A stretch of 64,000 bases of DNA from JBCCCJ01 sp039029315 (GCA_039029315.1 JBCCGK010000052.1:10756-74755), one strand, 5' to 3'; shown: positions 34,286 to 44,645, numbered from the stretch's first letter. Made by a program: numbers and translations. Notes: generated by a model not told the origin, from the letters alone.

Positions 34286-35272
34286 TTACCAGAGTTGATG
34301 GACATATTGCTTGACCTCCTCTGCATAGATCTGATCAATCCCGGCAATCTGATGATCGGTCATAGGGGGTACCTTCAGCGTGGCCAAATTACTATGCACC
34401 TGCTGTTCTTTGGACGCACCGGGAATCACACAACTGACTTCTGGAAATCGCAAAGTCCATTGCAGGGCACGTGGTGCCAGATTGTCTTCTCCAGGGAATA
34501 ACTCCTTCAGACGATCGACTGCCTGTAAGCCTTGTTGGTAGGGAATCCCGGAAAAAGTCTCCCCTTTATCAAAAGCAGCCCCATCTCTGTTGAAGAATCG
34601 GTGATCTCCCTCGCCGAACTGTGTCTGAGCTGTGTACTTGCCAGTGAGGAGTCCGCTTGCAAGCGGGACACGAGCCAAAATCCCAACATTGTAGTCTGCC
34701 GCCAACTGAAAGAATTTCTCTATCGGCCGCTGTCGAAACATATTAAAAATGATTTGAACCGTGCTGACATTTGGAAATTCTATTGCCTTGATCGCTTCTT
34801 CAATTTTTTCCACACTCACTCCCATATGAAGGATTTTGCCTTCGTCCTTCAATCTCTCAAATAATTCGAAGATTTCAGGTCGATAATAGACCTCAGTCGG
34901 CGGGCAATGCAGCTGAATCAGATCCAAAGCCTCCACCCCTAATCTTATGAGACTCTCCTCCACATAGCTTCGCAAAGCCTGGGGTGTATAATGTTGGTTA
35001 TCGTGCGGGGAAATTTGCCGACCGCATTTGGTGGCTACATAGATGCGCTCAGATCTGTTTTTGAGGAGTCTGCCGACAGCTTTTTCACTTTCTCCCGCTT
35101 CATAGACATCTGCTGTATCGATAAAATTGACGCCAGCATCTACAGCAGCGTTCAAGATTCGGTCTGCATTGGCATGATCGAAGCCAGAGCCCCATTTCCC
35201 GCCTACTTGCCAGGTTCCGAGTGCGAGTTCTGTGATACGAAATCCGGTTTTTCCGAGTGTACGAAGGTTCAT
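34286..35272 (-). CDS. Aldo/keto reductase
   Basis: 328 residues from ATG 35272. A TIM-barrel NADPH-dependent oxidoreductase. The catalytic set is visible: GVNFIDTADVYEAG (Asp and Tyr), VATKCGR (Lys) and DLIQLHCPP (His). NADPH-site motifs are IPGASKEQQVHSN and LARVPLASGLLTGKY. The N-terminus MNLRTLGKTGFRITELALGTWQVGG is family-typical, so I reject the 60-residue longer frame. It is translationally coupled to the MerB-like gene. Confidence 0.92.
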   Translation of the reverse strand: MNLRTLGKTGFRITELALGTWQVGGKWGSGFDHANADRILNAAVDAGVNFIDTADVYEAGESEKAVGRLLKNRSERIYVATKCGRQISPHDNQHYTPQALRSYVEESLIRLGVEALDLIQLHCPPTEVYYRPEIFELFERLKDEGKILHMGVSVEKIEEAIKAIEFPNVSTVQIIFNMFRQRPIEKFFQLAADYNVGILARVPLASGLLTGKYTAQTQFGEGDHRFFNRDGAAFDKGETFSGIPYQQGLQAVDRLKELFPGEDNLAPRALQWTLRFPEVSCVIPGASKEQQVHSNLATLKVPPMTDHQIAGIDQIYAEEVKQYVHQLW

Positions 35273-35838
35273 AAAGGATGATCTATTTGGATAGATCAGC
35301 AAGATAAGCGAATCGAACTTGAACTCACAAAGGAATGGGAGCTGTTTATCCAATATTTGATGCCTGAATTTCCTGATGGCATGCCTTTGCCCCCCTATAG
35401 ACAGAATGCTCCCCATTGACAATAGAGAGGTGACAAGATCGTCCCTTTGTGATGGCAAGACCTTGTGTGAAGTCCATTGTAGGGGGGAGCGACTTATGTG
35501 AAGGACGAAAAAAGAGGGTAATCGCTTTTTACAATGGTTCCGAAATCAACCAATCTTCTATCTGCATCTCTCATCCCACAGCAGGACCTGTCATAGATTT
35601 TTCCATATTTGAACTGCCCATCTCTCCGAAAAACATCCTCTTTCGGAGGCTGAACTGCACCATTTGCACACGAACTCCCGATGAATCGGGATTTTTCCGT
35701 AAAATGACTTGTCAGAACTCGAAGTCCGACTTTTCGCTCACACATTGTCGATTCCATACATACTTGAAACAATTCCCTATATTTTTCCCAAATGCCAATG
35801 TCTAGCTGTCCAATTCTAACCTTTAATGTCCTTTCTCT
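35273..35838. other. 566-bp region without a supported gene
   Basis: Between the divergent aldo/keto reductase and S9 peptidase genes. It holds one small hairpin (35676-35696) and no domain-bearing open frame. Short frames on both strands look like noise. The right 60 bp probably hold the peptidase promoter and leader. Confidence 0.5.
35676..35696 (+). terminator. Hairpin with T-run
   Basis: TCCCGAT, loop GA, ATCGGGA, then TTTTT. There is no plus-strand gene upstream for which it could be a terminator, so its role is open. Confidence 0.4.
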
Positions 35839-37836
35839 ATGAAACAGTTTATCCTCCTACTCTTCTGCATGCTATTGTCTACAATAGGATGGTCTCAAGA
35901 CCTCAAATGGACGCCAGAATTTAGCATGAATTTCAACAGTATAAACGCTACTTCTCTGAGTCATGATGGTCAATATGTGGCCTATGTGGTGAGAGAACCC
36001 ATCATGGAAGCCAAAAAATCTGAATATCGATCCCAGATCTGGGTTGCCAGGACTGATGGAAGCATGAATGTCCAATATACCCGACATGAAAAATCCAGCT
36101 CTTCTCCTGCATTCTCTCCAGATGGGCAACATTTGGTTTTTCTTTCCAATAGAGAAAAAAAGACTCAACTCTGGCGCATGAGATTGATGGGAGGGGAGGC
36201 AGAGGTATTGACGGAAATGGACAATCATGTCTCTCGCTTCAAATGGTCTCCAGACGGAAGCAAAATTGCCTTTACGATGTCAGATCCAGAAACAGCAGAA
36301 GAAAAGAAGGCCAAAGATGAAAAACGCCATGTCATTTTGGTGGATCAACAACATAAGTACAGCCATCTATATACGGTATCTCTCACACCTGACGATTCTG
36401 GCAGCTTTTCGGTGCAACGCATAACCGAAGGGGAATTCAGCATTCGGAGCTTTGATTGGGCACCTGATGGCAGCCGATTGGTCTTTGATCACGCTTTAGA
36501 CCCCAATATCAATACAGGATTCCTGGATCTGGACATTTCTTGGGTATCAGCCGACAGTGGTGCCGTCCAGCCTTTGGTCACGCGTCCCGGCGTGGACAGC
36601 AATCCCCTATTTTCACCTGATGGTAGCATGATTGCTTTTGGCTCTCATGGTGGACAAGCAGAACCTGTCGGATTAACGGATCTATATACCATTCCCTCTT
36701 CAGGAGGTGCTCCTCAAGCCATGGCACATACGCAGGACCGATCCGCTTCCTTGATTGGATGGAGCGAAGACAACTCTTCTCTCTATTACGCTGAAAGCGC
36801 AAAAACCAAAACGGCTCTTTTTTCTATCAAAAGCAATGGAAAAGGCAAAACAAGACCTATTTCTGATGAGCAGGGTGTGCTTTCCTCCTTTAGCATACGA
36901 CCGAATGCCAATCGGATTACCTATGTCTATCAGGGCCTGAATCAGCCCGCAGAAGTATTTACGGCTGGACTGGATGGTTCCAATCCTGTCCAACTCAGTC
37001 AGGTACATGCAGATATTGAGCTTCCGGATATGGGCAAAACAGAACTGATCCGATGGACATCAAAAGATGGGTTGGAAATCGAGGGACTTCTCACCTATCC
37101 CATTGGCTACCAAGCTGGGCAACAATATGCGTTGATTTTGCAAGTGCATGGAGGACCGGGTGGGGTATTTTCTGAGCGATTCACAGGTGCTCCTTCTATA
37201 TACCTGACGCAATATTTTGCAGAACAGGGCTTTTTCATCCTGAGACCCAACCCAAGAGGCAGTAATGGTTATGGGAAGGAATTTCGATTTGCCAACATCA
37301 AGGATTGGGGCTATGGCGACTATGAAGACCTCATGAGTGGAGTAGACCATGTGCTATCACTTGGCATGGCAGATGCCAATCGACTCTTCCTGATGGGATG
37401 GAGCTATGGGGGATATATGACAAGTTTTGCTGTAACAAGAACCAATCGGTTCAAAGCAGCCAGCATGGGCGCAGGTCTGCCCAATCTGATCAGCATGGTA
37501 ACTACCACTGATATTCCTGACTATCTCGCTGCCCATATGGGGGGAGAGTTTTGGGATGATTATGAGACCTATGAAAAGCACTCTGCCATGTACCGAATCA
37601 AAGAGGTCAGTACGCCTACTCAGGTGATCCACGGCGCCAATGATCTTCGGGTACCCACTGATCAGGGATATGAGTTTTATGTCGCCTTGAAGCGACGTGG
37701 GATTCCCACAGAAATGATTGTTTTACCCAGAACTCCACATGGACCCAGAGAACCGCGATTGCTTATGGAGGTTTCTCCCAGGATTTTGAAATGGTTCGAA
37801 ACCTATATGGACACTGAGGCAAAGGGAGAAAAATAA
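35839..37836 (+). CDS. S9-family peptidase (prolyl oligopeptidase-like) with beta-propeller
   Basis: 665 residues, with a signal peptide (LLLFCMLLSTIGWSQ), so it acts outside the cytoplasm. The N-terminal half (about 30-400) is a beta-propeller with WD40-like PD40 repeats (SPAFSPDGQHLVF, FKWSPDGSKIAF, PLFSPDGSMIAF). The C-terminal alpha/beta-hydrolase domain has Ser522 in GWSYGGY, Asp602 in HGANDLRVP and His634 in TPHGP. The S9C-like architecture cleaves short peptides from the N-terminus. It is followed by a very strong terminator at 37848. Confidence 0.92.
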   Translation: MKQFILLLFCMLLSTIGWSQDLKWTPEFSMNFNSINATSLSHDGQYVAYVVREPIMEAKKSEYRSQIWVARTDGSMNVQYTRHEKSSSSPAFSPDGQHLVFLSNREKKTQLWRMRLMGGEAEVLTEMDNHVSRFKWSPDGSKIAFTMSDPETAEEKKAKDEKRHVILVDQQHKYSHLYTVSLTPDDSGSFSVQRITEGEFSIRSFDWAPDGSRLVFDHALDPNINTGFLDLDISWVSADSGAVQPLVTRPGVDSNPLFSPDGSMIAFGSHGGQAEPVGLTDLYTIPSSGGAPQAMAHTQDRSASLIGWSEDNSSLYYAESAKTKTALFSIKSNGKGKTRPISDEQGVLSSFSIRPNANRITYVYQGLNQPAEVFTAGLDGSNPVQLSQVHADIELPDMGKTELIRWTSKDGLEIEGLLTYPIGYQAGQQYALILQVHGGPGGVFSERFTGAPSIYLTQYFAEQGFFILRPNPRGSNGYGKEFRFANIKDWGYGDYEDLMSGVDHVLSLGMADANRLFLMGWSYGGYMTSFAVTRTNRFKAASMGAGLPNLISMVTTTDIPDYLAAHMGGEFWDDYETYEKHSAMYRIKEVSTPTQVIHGANDLRVPTDQGYEFYVALKRRGIPTEMIVLPRTPHGPREPRLLMEVSPRILKWFETYMDTEAKGEK

Positions 37837-37847
37837 AGGCTGATGCT

Positions 37848-37894
37848 GAGTAAGACCTGACAGCTTGTTCATAACAAGCTGTCAGGTCTTACTC
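37848..37894. terminator. Perfect 22-bp hairpin between convergent genes
   Basis: GAGTAAGACCTGACAGCTTG continues to TT, then loop CAT, then the exact complement. It can terminate both the S9 peptidase and the HEAT-like gene (stop at 37882-37884 lies inside the right arm). Confidence 0.75.
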
Positions 37895-38529
37895 GCCTTC
37901 CGTAGAACCTTCTCAATCCGTCTTCGTTTACTTTCTTTCTCTACCTCTGGCAACCTCTCCACCAAAGCCGTCAAGAAGTGCTCTTGTCTGTCTGAATCAA
38001 TCACAGGCAGGGATCTCTCGGCATACATCGGCAACTGATTGGTGGGGCAGCTGCGAAGTTGTTCTACCAATAAGGGAAAACAATCAGCTCCATATTCTGA
38101 TTCTGCACACAATCGAATCAGGATGTTCATAGCCTGGTCTCTGGTGATCACAGAACCGTTCTCTGCGGCGGTAAGAATGTTGGTAATTCGGAAAAAAATG
38201 CCTGCGGGATTCACCTGGCAAATCCAGGCAAGAGCGGTCATTCCGCCCCATTGGAGACGATTGTTGTTGGAAGATAGCAAGGCTACAAATTCATCCAGAT
38301 AAGGAGCAATCAGGGCTGGTTGTCGTTCTCCTATCTCGTAAAGCACTTTGATGCAATCATGCTGGACAGCCCTTTTGCCAGCGAGTTGCTTCACCAACTC
38401 CTGAATGGCTTCCATATCTTCCAGTTCCACAATTCTGCTTGCCAACTCAATATTGGGGGCTTCATCTTTCCGTCCAAGGGCGGAAGAAATATATTCCAGG
38501 ACTGCTATTGGTTTTTCCATCTCTCTCAT
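37882..38529 (-). CDS. HEAT-repeat-like protein
   Basis: 215 residues, all-alpha, of the HEAT/armadillo type: MEAIQELVKQLAGKRAVQHDCIKVLYEIGERQPALIAPYL, then QWGGMTALAWICQVNP and TRDQAMNILIRLCAESE. No signal peptide, so cytoplasmic, a scaffold or adaptor. Its last codons, which are Lys/Arg-rich, overlap the strong hairpin. Function unknown. Confidence 0.72.
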   Translation of the reverse strand: MREMEKPIAVLEYISSALGRKDEAPNIELASRIVELEDMEAIQELVKQLAGKRAVQHDCIKVLYEIGERQPALIAPYLDEFVALLSSNNNRLQWGGMTALAWICQVNPAGIFFRITNILTAAENGSVITRDQAMNILIRLCAESEYGADCFPLLVEQLRSCPTNQLPMYAERSLPVIDSDRQEHFLTALVERLPEVEKESKRRRIEKVLRKASKT

Positions 38530-38658
38530 GGGGTTTCATCAAAACATAATCAGGTTCATGCCTGACCTTTCTTCCAAGACCTGCTACTGCGTAGGAGGCC
38601 ATCATAAAGACTTGATTGGTCTTGCTCAAAGCTAATACGACTGACTGACAACCCTGTG

Positions 38659-39345
38659 TCAGTCGGATTCGCTTGCTTGCAACTGTTGGATATATTCTGC
38701 CAAACTGAGATGTCCTTCTCCAAATATCTCAGAGGTTGGTTGGAGATCTTCTACCCGAGCCAGAGAAAAATCCCGATAGGCCTTCCTCAATTGACACCAG
38801 GCAATCACGTGCCAGGTCTGGCTGTAAAAGGTGATGCCAATGGGTTCAATCTTGCGTTCGGATGGTCTCCCCATGATGTCCCGATACTGCATTCGCAGAA
38901 CGTGTCGATGTGTACAAGCCTGTTCTGCAAGCGGCATAAATCTGGCAGATTCTTCTTTGCCGATATAGACCCCGACTTTTTCTTCCAACTGCTCCCAACT
39001 CTCCAACTGAGATTCTTTCAACTTGTGCTTAATCTTGAGTAAGGCACTCGAAAAACGCTCAAATGTTTCTGGGTCAATGTATTTCCTGGCAAGTTGTTCG
39101 ACAAAGATGAAAGATTTGGCTTCTTCCAAAGTAAAGGTCATCGGGGGAAGAAAATGTCCCCCTACGATGTAGTAGCCTCTGTCTTTTTCAAACGCAATGG
39201 GGGTGCCTGCTGTCTCCAGGGAGCGAAGATCCCGATACAGGGTTCGCTCACTCACCTCGAATTTGTCTTGCAAATCCTCGATGGAGGTATATCTCCGAGA
39301 TTGCAAATAGGCCACAATAGCCGTGAGTCGTTCTATGCGTTTCAA
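38659..39345 (-). CDS. WYL-domain transcriptional regulator
   Basis: 228 residues. The N-terminal winged HTH (RLTAIVAYLQSRRYTSIEDL, SERTLYRDLRSLETAG) is of the HTH_11/DeoR type. The C-terminal WYL domain (HRHVLRMQYRDIMGRPSERKIEPIGI, SQTWHVIAWCQLRKAYRDFSLARVE) is a ligand sensor linked to nucleotides in some family members. The gene overlaps the upstream membrane gene by 4 bp (ATGA), so the two are translated as a unit. Confidence 0.88.
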   Translation of the reverse strand: MKRIERLTAIVAYLQSRRYTSIEDLQDKFEVSERTLYRDLRSLETAGTPIAFEKDRGYYIVGGHFLPPMTFTLEEAKSFIFVEQLARKYIDPETFERFSSALLKIKHKLKESQLESWEQLEEKVGVYIGKEESARFMPLAEQACTHRHVLRMQYRDIMGRPSERKIEPIGITFYSQTWHVIAWCQLRKAYRDFSLARVEDLQPTSEIFGEGHLSLAEYIQQLQASESD

Positions 39346-39764
39346 AACAAAAAGTCTTGGATGTCTTCTTCCGGAACATTCTTGAGTTGATCTTCTAGCG
39401 TTTCATGGGGAATTCGTTCACGATCAGGTGATAGGTAATGTGCCAGCAATTCCATCACAATTCCGGCAAGCAAGAATTTTCCCATATGCGGAATCCCCAT
39501 AAACTGCAGGGTCAAGGCCACCAAAAAGGCAATGAATCCCAGGACCGTCAGCAGACCATGAGGCGTTCTGATACTCTCCAATGATTCCATCCGTACCAGG
39601 TTGATCACACATCCAATCGCCAGCGCACATAATCCAGTTCCGAGAAGCAAGCTTGCCCCCTCCCAGTGCAGAATCTTGAATAGCACGCCCAATAGATAAG
39701 CGCCTATCCCTATCACCCAGGCGATTGTCCCAAAATATTTCAGGAAAACAGCAGATCGTTTCAT
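39342..39764 (-). CDS. Small GldL-like membrane protein
   Basis: 140 residues from ATG 39764. It has about four membrane helices; LGVLFKILHWEGASLLLGTGL is strongly like the GldL/PorL start (a T9SS motor protein), but the long soluble part of GldL is missing and the C-terminus is short and acidic. I therefore call it GldL-like only. It overlaps the WYL regulator start by 4 bp. Its start lies 2 bp after the stop of the secreted protein at 39767. Confidence 0.6.
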   Translation of the reverse strand: MKRSAVFLKYFGTIAWVIGIGAYLLGVLFKILHWEGASLLLGTGLCALAIGCVINLVRMESLESIRTPHGLLTVLGFIAFLVALTLQFMGIPHMGKFLLAGIVMELLAHYLSPDRERIPHETLEDQLKNVPEEDIQDFLF

Positions 39765-39766
39765 GC

Positions 39767-40264
39767 TTATTGTGTTACAGGTTGCCATTCGATATCCGCT
39801 TCAGGCCAGGGATCAGGAAAGCCCCAACCCGGCCCTTCGATGATTTGTTTCATTTCCCAGATCCGCTTTCCCTCCTTCACATAGATGCGATGCTCAATAC
39901 TCGTTCCATTCACCGACCCACCATTGATGAAGACGAAAAACAACTCTCCTTTGTCATCGTAATAAAAATATCGTTCAAGGGCAGAATCTTCGGAACCTCC
40001 AAATTTTTTGTAGACCCGAATCCTCCCTTCATGATCTCTGAACCAGGTTTTTTCTGTGTCCTGATAGGGGCCCCCATGTTCAAATGTGCGAATTTCTTTG
40101 CTAATCTGTCCCGATGCTAGATGCTGCTGAATTTCTCGATATTGCTGTCGGATGTGCAGGATTTGGGGATGCGTATACCAATTGTGTTCCGTAATTTTCT
40201 GTCCATATCCCATATCCCAACAGCAGACGAAAGCGAAACAAAAGAGAAAAAGTATCTTGGACAT
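39767..40264 (-). CDS. Uncharacterised secreted protein
   Basis: 165 residues with a signal peptide (FLFCFAFVCCWDMGYGQ). The mature part is rich in aromatic residues and charge: HPQILHIRQQYREIQQHLASG, then RYFYYDDKGELFFVFINGGSVNG, which resembles small secreted Bacteroidota families with beta-rich fold. I do not recognise it. The gene is in line with the GldL-like and WYL genes, 2 bp apart, so they probably share one transcript (40264 to 38659). Confidence 0.65.
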   Translation of the reverse strand: MSKILFLFCFAFVCCWDMGYGQKITEHNWYTHPQILHIRQQYREIQQHLASGQISKEIRTFEHGGPYQDTEKTWFRDHEGRIRVYKKFGGSEDSALERYFYYDDKGELFFVFINGGSVNGTSIEHRIYVKEGKRIWEMKQIIEGPGWGFPDPWPEADIEWQPVTQ

Positions 40265-40404
40265 GTGTAAATAATCAGGGAGAAGATTCCATCAGTCCTG
40301 CAAAATTACAAAAATCTGGCTGGGATTGAATCGGAACTTTCCTTTGAATTTGAAGAGGCGATAAAAAAATTTTTATATTCTCCTGATTTATTCAACTATT
40401 TTTC

Positions 40405-43400
40405 ATGAACAAGCCTCTTCCAACAGTTCAAGAAATTTCCAAGCTGTCAGATTCTAGTCGGGAAATCCTCAATATCCTCGCAATAGCGGGTCTTGGGATC
40501 AATCAAATGGATCTTCGAAATATTCTGGAAAAATTTGCAATTCATACCCAGAACCTCCAATTGCTGCCCAAGAATTCTATTGCCAGACACATTACGCCCT
40601 TAAAAAAACTTGGCCTTGTCCGAACCTCTGGCGGCACCTATTATATGGATCAGGAGAAAGCCTGGTTTGTCATCAAATCTGTGATCGGATCTTGGGAGAA
40701 CATGATTCCTTATGTAGAAATTCTCCGGTTTCAATATCCTGTAGAACGGTATTACTATTATACAGATCGCCTTATCCTCAGAAGAGAAATTCCCATCGCC
40801 ATCATGCAAAAGGATGGGCGAAAATTTCTCAACCTGAGACAAAAACTATATGGATACGCCTGGCGGAATAACGCATTTATCGATCCCATCATTACCTATT
40901 TCGATCAGCCATTTGATCCAGAAGAACTCAGTCCATTTTATCCTTCCTTTCAGGCACAGATAACGACAATGCTGCTAGAAGGCAAAGGAGAGTACATCGA
41001 GAATATGGAGAGGTATCTGTCTTATGGCATCTCTCTCCTGGACGAGTCCGGTCTCGGAAAGGAAGAAAGAGGCAACTTGGTATATGCCCTATTGGCTGTC
41101 TTGTGCTTTCAGGGCAAGATCCGGCAAGCAGAGGAGATTCTGAGCATTCATGGAACAATCCAACCGGACATCAACCCGATGTTTGAAGGGTGGATTGCCC
41201 TCCTGAGGGGAGAAGAGAATGTGACAGTGACTGCTTTCAACAAGGCCTCCAAAATTCAAAAGGTCAGAGGATATTTCCCAGAGATAGAAGGCATCATCCA
41301 TCATTTCGCCTTATTGTTCACCAAAAATTACAAGAAGAGCGCTGCTTACGGCAAACGAAAATTTGAATGGGTAGAAGTTCACAAGATGTTGGCGGCCGTT
41401 TCAGCCTTCCAGCAAAATGAAGTCGGCGCAGCTGATCATCTTCACAATACCAATTATCATGTGCCTCTCTATGCCCTGCTTGCTGGTCTGGGGCAAATCT
41501 GGACCAATCAGGAAGTAGAAAAGGAATGCCTGGATTCCCTCAATAAACAGGCTTCATTCGCAGAGAAGAACGGCCATCTCTTCTTTGCTCTTCTGGCCTC
41601 TGAGGTGTTGGCACATGGACTGTCAGGCAATGCCCAGGCTGTCGCAGAGGAAAGTATTCAGCGAATTTCTACCCAAACAGAGATCGTGCCCTTTCTCCCA
41701 CGCCTACAACCCAAGGCCAACTGGGAACGTGCCCTTGAGGGCCTGGAATCCCTTGCCTTTTCCACCGCATCCTCCCCCCAAAACAAATCACGCCTGATTT
41801 GGCATGTGGACCCGAGCTATGGCCATATCCAACCTATCGAACAAAAAACCAAAAAGAATGGTGGCTGGACCAAAGGACGAAATGTCGCCCTCAAACGGCT
41901 GAAGGAAGATGGGCTCTCGATTATGACAGAGCAAGACAGACAGATTGTTGCCGCCCTGAAAAAAGAAACCTATAGAGATTATTATTACTACGGCAAAACT
42001 GAATATGTCTGGGAGAAAGCCAAGGCCTTGACGGCCATGGTCGATCATCCCTATTTGTTCCATGCCGACAACCCAACTGTCCCAATTGAGCTGATCAGAA
42101 AAAATCCCGAACTGATTTTTGAGAAAAAAAACGGCCGATATGTGATCAGTTTCTCGCCAGAATTCAGTCAGGCCGGCGTGACATTAATCAAGGAAACCAA
42201 TACGCGCTACCAACTCTTAATCGTCACGGAGCAGCAATGGGCCATCGCCCAAATGCTATCCGGCAAATCCAATCTGTTTCCCATTCAAGCCAAAGACAGA
42301 TTGGGCAAGATTATTGGGAGACTAGCCAGTACATTCACTGTGCAATCCTCTCTGCTGGACGATACGGCAGATGTAGTAAGTATACAAGGGCTTTCCCTCC
42401 CCCATGTTCTCTTGATGCCAGCTTCCGATGGCTTCAAAGCAGAAATTCTTGTCAAACCCTTTGCTTCAGATCCTCCTTACTTTCGGGCAGGCGAAGGACG
42501 GGAACAAGTGATTGCCGAAATCAATGGTGTGCGAACCATGGCAAAGCGAAGCCTCAAGGCCGAGAAGAAGAACTATCAACATCTCTTGAAGCAAACAGCC
42601 ATTTTAGAACGGATCTCTCCTTATCGGGGAGAATGGGAACTTCCAGATCCAGAAGATTGTCTGCAATTACTGCTGGAGTTGGAACCGCTTCGAAAATCTG
42701 GAGATCTTATCATCGAGTGGCCCAAGGGAGAAACACTCAAGTTGGCAGGACAAATTGATTTTGATCAACTCCAACTCCGCGTCAAAAAACAAAGGAACTG
42801 GTTCGGAGTAGAAGGGGAAGTAAAAATCGACGATCAGTTGGTGTTGGACCTTCAGAGTCTCCTTAGATTGCTAGATCAGGAAGAAGGAAATGCACAGTTT
42901 GTTAGCTTGAGCGATGGCCGATTTTTGTCGCTCACCCGCACCTTCAGGCAGCGGCTGGAGGAATTGAGTGGCTATTTGCAAGAAGGGAAAAAAGGGCTTC
43001 AACTTCATCCGATTGTGGCTCCAAATCTGGAAGAATGGGATGATTGGGGGGCCCAACTCAAAGCAGACAAAGCCTGGAAGCAACAACTCAACAAACTCAA
43101 GGAGGCCCGCAACCTAAGACCGGAAGTCCCCAATACACTTCAGGCAGATCTCCGTTCATACCAGGAGGAAGGATTTTATTGGCTGGCACGGCTGGCACAC
43201 TGGGGTGTGGGCGCTTGTCTGGCAGATGATATGGGCTTAGGGAAAACCTTGCAAGCCTTGGCCTTGATGCTGGATCGAGCACCAATGGGGCCTGTCCTGG
43301 TGGTTGCTCCGGCATCAGTGGTTCGCAACTGGATGCGGGAAGCACAGCGATTTGCCCCAACTCTCAGGCCCCTTCTTTTGACCGAGGGCAATCGCGCTGA

Positions 43401-44541
43401 GATCATCGCAGACCTTGGCCCCTTCGACCTGCTGATTGTGAGCTACAATTTGATGGTCAATGAAATCGAAGGACTCGGCCTGGTGGAGTTCCAAATGCTT
43501 GTCCTGGATGAAGCCCAAGCCATCAAAAACAGACAGACCAAACGGTCCAAAGCCGCCAAGCAAATACAAGCCGGGTTCAGGCTGCTCACCACCGGTACCC
43601 CAATAGAAAATCATTTGGGCGAATTGTGGAATTTGTTTGACTTCCTCAATCCGGGCCTGCTGGGATCTCAGGAACATTTCAATGAACGATTTGCTCATCC
43701 GATTGAGCGCGACAATGATCCTCAGGTCCGCAAACAGCTCCGTCGCCTTCTCCGGCCATTCATTCTGCGGAGGCGCAAATCCGAGGTCCTGGATGAACTG
43801 CCGCCCAAAACGGAAATCACCCTCAATGTCCCCTTGTCCAAAGAAGAACTCGCTTTTTATGAGGCCTTACGTCGGGATGCCTTACAGCAACTCGCGGTAG
43901 GTTCTGCCGATGCCCCCGGAGAGAATCGCTTTCAGATCCTCGCAGAGATCACCAAACTCCGACAGGCATGCTGCCATCCCCGCCTCATTCTCCCTGAAGC
44001 CAATCTCCCGGCCAGCAAGCTCCAATTGTTCATGAAGGTGCTGAATGAGCTGTTAAGCAATGGACACAAAGCACTGGTGTTCAGTCAATTTGTTAGATTT
44101 CTCAAAATTGTCGAGACAGAAATAGACAACACAGGAATAGCGTATCAATACCTCGATGGCCAAACCCCACTCAAAAAACGGGAAGAACGTGTTCAGGCCT
44201 TCCAAAGGGGAGAAGGAGATGTCTTCCTGATCAGCCTCAAGGCTGGCGGGGTCGGTCTGAATCTGACAGCCGCGGATTATGTCATTCACCTCGATCCCTG
44301 GTGGAATCCTGCTGTAGAGGACCAAGCCAGCGATCGGGCACACCGCATCGGCCAACAACGACCGGTAACGGTGTATCGCCTGGTAACTGAAGGAACCATA
44401 GAAGAAAAAATCATCAACCTTCATGCAGAAAAACGTGATCTGGCCGACAGCTTGCTGGAAGGCGGCGGAGCCAGTGCAAAATTATCTTCAGAAGAATTGA
44501 TGGCCTTGATTCAGGAGGTGCCAGAAGAACATCCCTCCTGA
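40405..44541 (+). CDS. SNF2-family helicase, large
   Basis: 1378 residues. The C-terminal half is a SWI2/SNF2 ATPase: DDMGLGKTLQALAL (Walker A, Lys947), VLDEAQAIKNRQTKRSKA (DEAQ), LTTGTPIENHLGELWNLFDFL, and the helicase C motifs with SLKAGGVGLNLTAADYVIHLDPWWNPAVEDQASDRAHRIGQ. The N-terminal 900 residues hold no named domain that I can see except a helix-rich part and a long beta-rich segment. SNF2 proteins translocate on DNA and remodel bound proteins; bacterial ones of this size occur in repair, transcription or defense. Nothing in the neighbourhood tells which. Confidence 0.9.
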   Translation: MNKPLPTVQEISKLSDSSREILNILAIAGLGINQMDLRNILEKFAIHTQNLQLLPKNSIARHITPLKKLGLVRTSGGTYYMDQEKAWFVIKSVIGSWENMIPYVEILRFQYPVERYYYYTDRLILRREIPIAIMQKDGRKFLNLRQKLYGYAWRNNAFIDPIITYFDQPFDPEELSPFYPSFQAQITTMLLEGKGEYIENMERYLSYGISLLDESGLGKEERGNLVYALLAVLCFQGKIRQAEEILSIHGTIQPDINPMFEGWIALLRGEENVTVTAFNKASKIQKVRGYFPEIEGIIHHFALLFTKNYKKSAAYGKRKFEWVEVHKMLAAVSAFQQNEVGAADHLHNTNYHVPLYALLAGLGQIWTNQEVEKECLDSLNKQASFAEKNGHLFFALLASEVLAHGLSGNAQAVAEESIQRISTQTEIVPFLPRLQPKANWERALEGLESLAFSTASSPQNKSRLIWHVDPSYGHIQPIEQKTKKNGGWTKGRNVALKRLKEDGLSIMTEQDRQIVAALKKETYRDYYYYGKTEYVWEKAKALTAMVDHPYLFHADNPTVPIELIRKNPELIFEKKNGRYVISFSPEFSQAGVTLIKETNTRYQLLIVTEQQWAIAQMLSGKSNLFPIQAKDRLGKIIGRLASTFTVQSSLLDDTADVVSIQGLSLPHVLLMPASDGFKAEILVKPFASDPPYFRAGEGREQVIAEINGVRTMAKRSLKAEKKNYQHLLKQTAILERISPYRGEWELPDPEDCLQLLLELEPLRKSGDLIIEWPKGETLKLAGQIDFDQLQLRVKKQRNWFGVEGEVKIDDQLVLDLQSLLRLLDQEEGNAQFVSLSDGRFLSLTRTFRQRLEELSGYLQEGKKGLQLHPIVAPNLEEWDDWGAQLKADKAWKQQLNKLKEARNLRPEVPNTLQADLRSYQEEGFYWLARLAHWGVGACLADDMGLGKTLQALALMLDRAPMGPVLVVAPASVVRNWMREAQRFAPTLRPLLLTEGNRAEIIADLGPFDLLIVSYNLMVNEIEGLGLVEFQMLVLDEAQAIKNRQTKRSKAAKQIQAGFRLLTTGTPIENHLGELWNLFDFLNPGLLGSQEHFNERFAHPIERDNDPQVRKQLRRLLRPFILRRRKSEVLDELPPKTEITLNVPLSKEELAFYEALRRDALQQLAVGSADAPGENRFQILAEITKLRQACCHPRLILPEANLPASKLQLFMKVLNELLSNGHKALVFSQFVRFLKIVETEIDNTGIAYQYLDGQTPLKKREERVQAFQRGEGDVFLISLKAGGVGLNLTAADYVIHLDPWWNPAVEDQASDRAHRIGQQRPVTVYRLVTEGTIEEKIINLHAEKRDLADSLLEGGGASAKLSSEELMALIQEVPEEHPS

Positions 44542-44645
44542 CGACTGAACATCCTCTCCCCAAGTCGTCGTCTTATAGTAACAAGACATGATGGTTTGGC
44601 GTACGCTATCAATAAGCTCCAATATTCATCACAATATCCTAACTT

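Noticed and set aside
35494..35772. 92-codon open frame on the minus strand
   Set aside because: Cysteine-rich and low in coding character, no start context, no family; treated as noise in a gene-free stretch.
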